From NCBI GenBank assembly GCA_016205045.1, contig JACQJM010000170.1:1-7017 (forward strand): a stretch of DNA of 7,017 nt. Reading direction: 5' to 3'. Positions 5,156 through 7,017 of the stretch are shown here, one piece after another. The notes under the pieces are model-generated. The model was given only the letters and a program-made list of their open reading frames with translations. It searched no databases and was not told the origin of the DNA. The stretch's first letter is position 1. Every line of letters starts with the position of its first letter. A program made the translations under genes and the position numbers. This stretch comes from Elusimicrobiota bacterium. GTDB taxonomy: Bacteria; Elusimicrobiota; Elusimicrobia; JACQJN01.

Positions 5156-6085
5156 TCACCTCATAGTGCTAGGTGGGAAAGGCGCATTCTCCCCGTCAGT
5201 TCCCCGCCTTATAGGCAGAACCCCGGCCATCTCGCCTATCACGTTTACCAATTCCGTGTTGGAGGAAATTACTATTTTTGCGTTTGCCTCCAAGGATGTT
5301 TCCACCGCTTGAAGCTTTCTTAGGAGCTGAGCGTTGCCCACAAAATATGTGTTGGCCGCTTCATTGACAAGGCGGATGGCCTCGGCCTCACCCTCTGCCT
5401 GAAGTATTTTGGCCTGCTTTATACCCTCGGCTCGTTTTATTTCAGCGCGTCTCTCTCCGTCAGCCCGCGTTTCGGCGGCCGTGGCAAAATCAACAGCGGC
5501 GATCTTCTCGTTCTCTGCCTTGACCACCTTGTTCATGGTCTCCTGAACATCCTTGGGAGGATCGATTTCCTTGAGCTCCGTACGCACCACCTCGATCCCC
5601 CAGTTGGAGGTTTCCTTCAGGAGAATTTTTAGCAGCTCATCGTTGATTTTACCCCGTTCGCTGTTTGCAGATTTCAATGTCATGGTGCCAATAATGTTCC
5701 TTAATGTCGTTCGAGCCAGGTTTACGATTTGATATTGCACATTCCTAACATTATAAAGAGATTTCTTAACGTTTTCTTCGTCCGGTCTCACCTTGAAATA
5801 AACCTGGGCGTCCACCCGGGCGTTTAAATTGTCATTGGTGATGATCTCCTGGGGCTCTGCATCCACCATTTGTTCCGTGATATTTTCAATGAACATGCGA
5901 TCAATAACAGGAATGATCCAATGAAATCCAGGCTCAGCAAAATGATGGAATTTTCCTAGTCTTTCAACAGCCCCTCGATGAGTGGGCCTGACGATTCGAA
6001 TCCCCGCAAAGAAGAGGATGACGACCGCCACAAGAAACATTGGGGTCAGTAGACTAAACATATTTACAGCCTCTGATACTGGCAT
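5156..6085 (-). CDS. SPFH / Band 7 (stomatin-paraslipin type) membrane protein
   Basis: A 309-residue protein of the stomatin/prohibitin/flotillin/HflK-C superfamily. These proteins anchor in the inner membrane, oligomerise into large rings or cages, and organise membrane microdomains or proteases. One N-terminal membrane helix (about 10-29, FSLLTPMFLVAVVILFFAG) is followed by the SPFH domain (about 30-190): VRPTHRGAVERLGKF, PGFHWIIPVIDRM, VDAQVYFKV, then NWGIEVVRTELKEIDPP. After it comes a long A/E/K/R-rich coiled coil (about 190-245, including ETRADGERRAEIKRAEG and ILQAEGEAEAIRL) and a short C-terminal segment. Length and order fit bacterial paraslipin/QmcA-like proteins. The ATG at 6083-6085 is preferred because GGGAGG (6096-6091) lies 5 bases upstream; an upstream GTG (6091-6089) overlaps this Shine-Dalgarno and is unlikely. 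The common partner NfeD is not seen in the window; the Trp-rich gene lies downstream instead. rsmE is divergent upstream. Confidence 0.93.
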   Translation of the reverse strand: MPVSEAVNMFSLLTPMFLVAVVILFFAGIRIVRPTHRGAVERLGKFHHFAEPGFHWIIPVIDRMFIENITEQMVDAEPQEIITNDNLNARVDAQVYFKVRPDEENVKKSLYNVRNVQYQIVNLARTTLRNIIGTMTLKSANSERGKINDELLKILLKETSNWGIEVVRTELKEIDPPKDVQETMNKVVKAENEKIAAVDFATAAETRADGERRAEIKRAEGIKQAKILQAEGEAEAIRLVNEAANTYFVGNAQLLRKLQAVETSLEANAKIVISSNTELVNVIGEMAGVLPIRRGTDGENAPFPPSTMR

Positions 6086-6186
6086 AAGCACCTCCCATTA
6101 TTCGTTTTTGAAAATGAAGTTTTCCGAGGATTTCCTCTTGGCTACAACGGCGATAACGTAACAAATGTAGATGTCGTTTGCAAGTT

Positions 6187-6212
6187 TAGAAATTCCCCGA
6201 GGGGAATTTCTA
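6187..6212. other. 12-bp perfect hairpin in the divergent SPFH-rsmE intergenic region
   Basis: TAGAAATTCCCC (6187-6198) and GGGGAATTTCTA (6201-6212) form a perfect 12-bp inverted repeat around a 2-base GA centre. It lies 35 bases before the rsmE ATG and about 100 bases before the SPFH start, in the only gap between divergent genes. It could be a dimeric-regulator operator, or one of the dispersed intergenic palindromes also seen near dnaJ. It is not a good terminator, because neither gene ends here and no long T-run follows directly. Confidence 0.55.
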
Positions 6213-6242
6213 TTTCAAGTTTTTATCTTAAATAGATAAAAT
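6213..6242 (+). promoter_or_regulatory. Possible rsmE promoter giving a near-leaderless mRNA
   Basis: TAAAAT (6237-6242) matches the -10 consensus at 5 of 6 positions. An 18-base spacer precedes it, after a weak -35 candidate TTTCAA (6213-6218). If used, transcription would begin at about the rsmE ATG (6248), which fits the absence of a Shine-Dalgarno there. An 8-bp AT-rich inverted repeat (TTTTATCT at 6221-6228, AGATAAAA at 6234-6241) overlaps it. Weak evidence: the region is AT-rich and such matches arise by chance. Confidence 0.25.
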
Positions 6243-6247
6243 AAGAC

Positions 6248-7017
6248 ATGCCACAATTCTTTGTTCCCGCAGAGTGCATTTCAGACGGTTTTTTTCATCT
6301 CAAGGGGCCCGAGGCTCATCATTTGGTTCGTGTGATGCGCTACGGACCCATGGATGTGCTGGAGATTTTTGATGGAAAGGGTAAGAAGTATCTGGCTCGT
6401 CTGGACCGCATCCTGGGGACTCGGGAGGTGGAGGGCACTATTCTCTCTGAAGTGGGAGGGGTGTCTCCCCGTTATGCGGTGGGGTTATACTTTGCTTTGG
6501 TTTCTCGCGAAAAAGTTGAGGAAATTCTTGAGAAAGGAACAGAGATCGGAGTGTCCTACTTTTGCCCTTTGTTGACGGAAAGAACCGGTATCAAACTGCG
6601 TTCAGAAAGTAAGAAATCAAAACTGGAACGGTGGCGCCAAATTATCCTGGCGGCTTGTAAACAATCAGGACGCCCCCTTCTTCCTCCCATCGTAGCCCCT
6701 GTCTCTTTGGATAAAGCTTTTGGATCTTCCTCACAAGATTTGGTGCGGGAAATGTCTTACTCCCCGGGGCGAGAGGTATTTTCTTTGGTTGCCTGGGAAC
6801 GGGAGAAGAGTTACACCATCCAAACGGCTCTTCAGGATATTAAAACTAGAATGGCTGAGGGCAGTGAAATTCGTTTATTTATAGGCCCCGAAGGGGGGTT
6901 TACGGAAGCTGAAATCGATTCTGCCAAAAACCAAGAGATCCGACCGGTTTCTTTGGGACCCTGTACTCTCCGATCCGAAACGGCTGCCCTGGTGGCTTCC
7001 TCTCTGTTGCTTCTTTC
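6248..7017 (+). CDS. rsmE: 16S rRNA (uracil1498-N3)-methyltransferase RsmE, 3'-truncated by window end
   Basis: RsmE uses S-adenosylmethionine to methylate N3 of U1498 in 16S rRNA of the 30S subunit. The frame is open from ATG 6248 to the window end, giving 256 residues plus two bases. The N terminus (MPQFFVPAE, HHLVRVMRYGPMD) is the PUA-like RNA-binding region (about 1-70). The SPOUT/trefoil-knot methyltransferase domain follows, with LYFALVSREKVEEILEKGTEIG (about 81-102) and a polar ERW..IILAACKQSGR helix. The cofactor-binding knot has IGPEGGF (212-218) and LGPCTLRSETAA (236-247), the usual [IL]GPEGG and LG..ILR.ETA signatures. Family length is about 240-260, so only a few residues are missing. 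A Cys-Thr pair stands where the family often has Arg-Ile. No clear Shine-Dalgarno precedes the start; the start is chosen because the N-terminal pattern matches the family. It is divergent from the SPFH gene. Confidence 0.95.
   Translation, partial: MPQFFVPAECISDGFFHLKGPEAHHLVRVMRYGPMDVLEIFDGKGKKYLARLDRILGTREVEGTILSEVGGVSPRYAVGLYFALVSREKVEEILEKGTEIGVSYFCPLLTERTGIKLRSESKKSKLERWRQIILAACKQSGRPLLPPIVAPVSLDKAFGSSSQDLVREMSYSPGREVFSLVAWEREKSYTIQTALQDIKTRMAEGSEIRLFIGPEGGFTEAEIDSAKNQEIRPVSLGPCTLRSETAALVASSLLLL

Noticed and set aside
4856..5323. Plus-strand 155-codon ORF opposite the Trp-rich and SPFH genes
   Set aside because: It spans two better-supported minus-strand genes and their gap, is Pro/His/Cys-rich without a recognisable domain, and has no convincing ribosome site.
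6089..6091. Upstream GTG start for the SPFH gene, adding two residues
   Set aside because: The GTG overlaps the GGGAGG Shine-Dalgarno; the ATG at 6083-6085 has correct spacing.

Overview
The window is a stretch of bacterial chromosome with five substantial protein genes, one small gene and an unusual number of palindromes in the gaps. Base composition is near-balanced and all reading frames close under the standard code. Several things point to an uncultivated bacterial lineage (Patescibacteria/CPR, Omnitrophota or similar) rather than a model phylum. These are the archaeal/candidate-phylum flavour of the DnaK sequence, GC-rich and AAGTTCTAAG-type palindromes of a kind I associate from memory with such genomes, a small CxH...CxxC zinc-ribbon-like protein, and a Sec-exported DUF4139 protein. 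This placement is low-confidence inference.

Left part (1-3063, + strand): the 3' three quarters of dnaK, a 472-base spacer, then complete dnaJ. The spacer holds a bulged hairpin, a perfect 20-bp palindrome, a 47-codon gene with its own ribosome binding site, a ~96-bp imperfect palindrome, and an 11-bp hairpin ending one base before the dnaJ start codon. dnaJ has no visible Shine-Dalgarno sequence. DnaK and DnaJ together form the ATP-dependent Hsp70/Hsp40 folding machine.

Middle (3064-4555, + strand): an exported DUF4139 protein whose strong Shine-Dalgarno sequence is wholly paired inside a leader hairpin, a candidate translational switch.

Right-middle (4556-6085, - strand): a membrane-anchored SPFH/stomatin-type protein followed 66 bases later by a 177-residue protein that is 14.7% tryptophan and looks like two tandem Lrp/AsnC ligand-binding (RAM) folds without a DNA-binding domain. 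The last gene ends directly against the DUF4139 stop codon. Its likely terminator lies inside the DUF4139 coding end, read on the opposite strand.

Right end (6248-7017, + strand): rsmE (16S rRNA m3U1498 methyltransferase), divergent from the SPFH gene across a 162-base gap with a 12-bp perfect hairpin. rsmE is cut by the window end only a little short of its expected C terminus. The most unusual items are the Trp-rich tandem RAM protein beside SPFH, the sequestered Shine-Dalgarno, and the palindrome-packed dnaK-dnaJ spacer.
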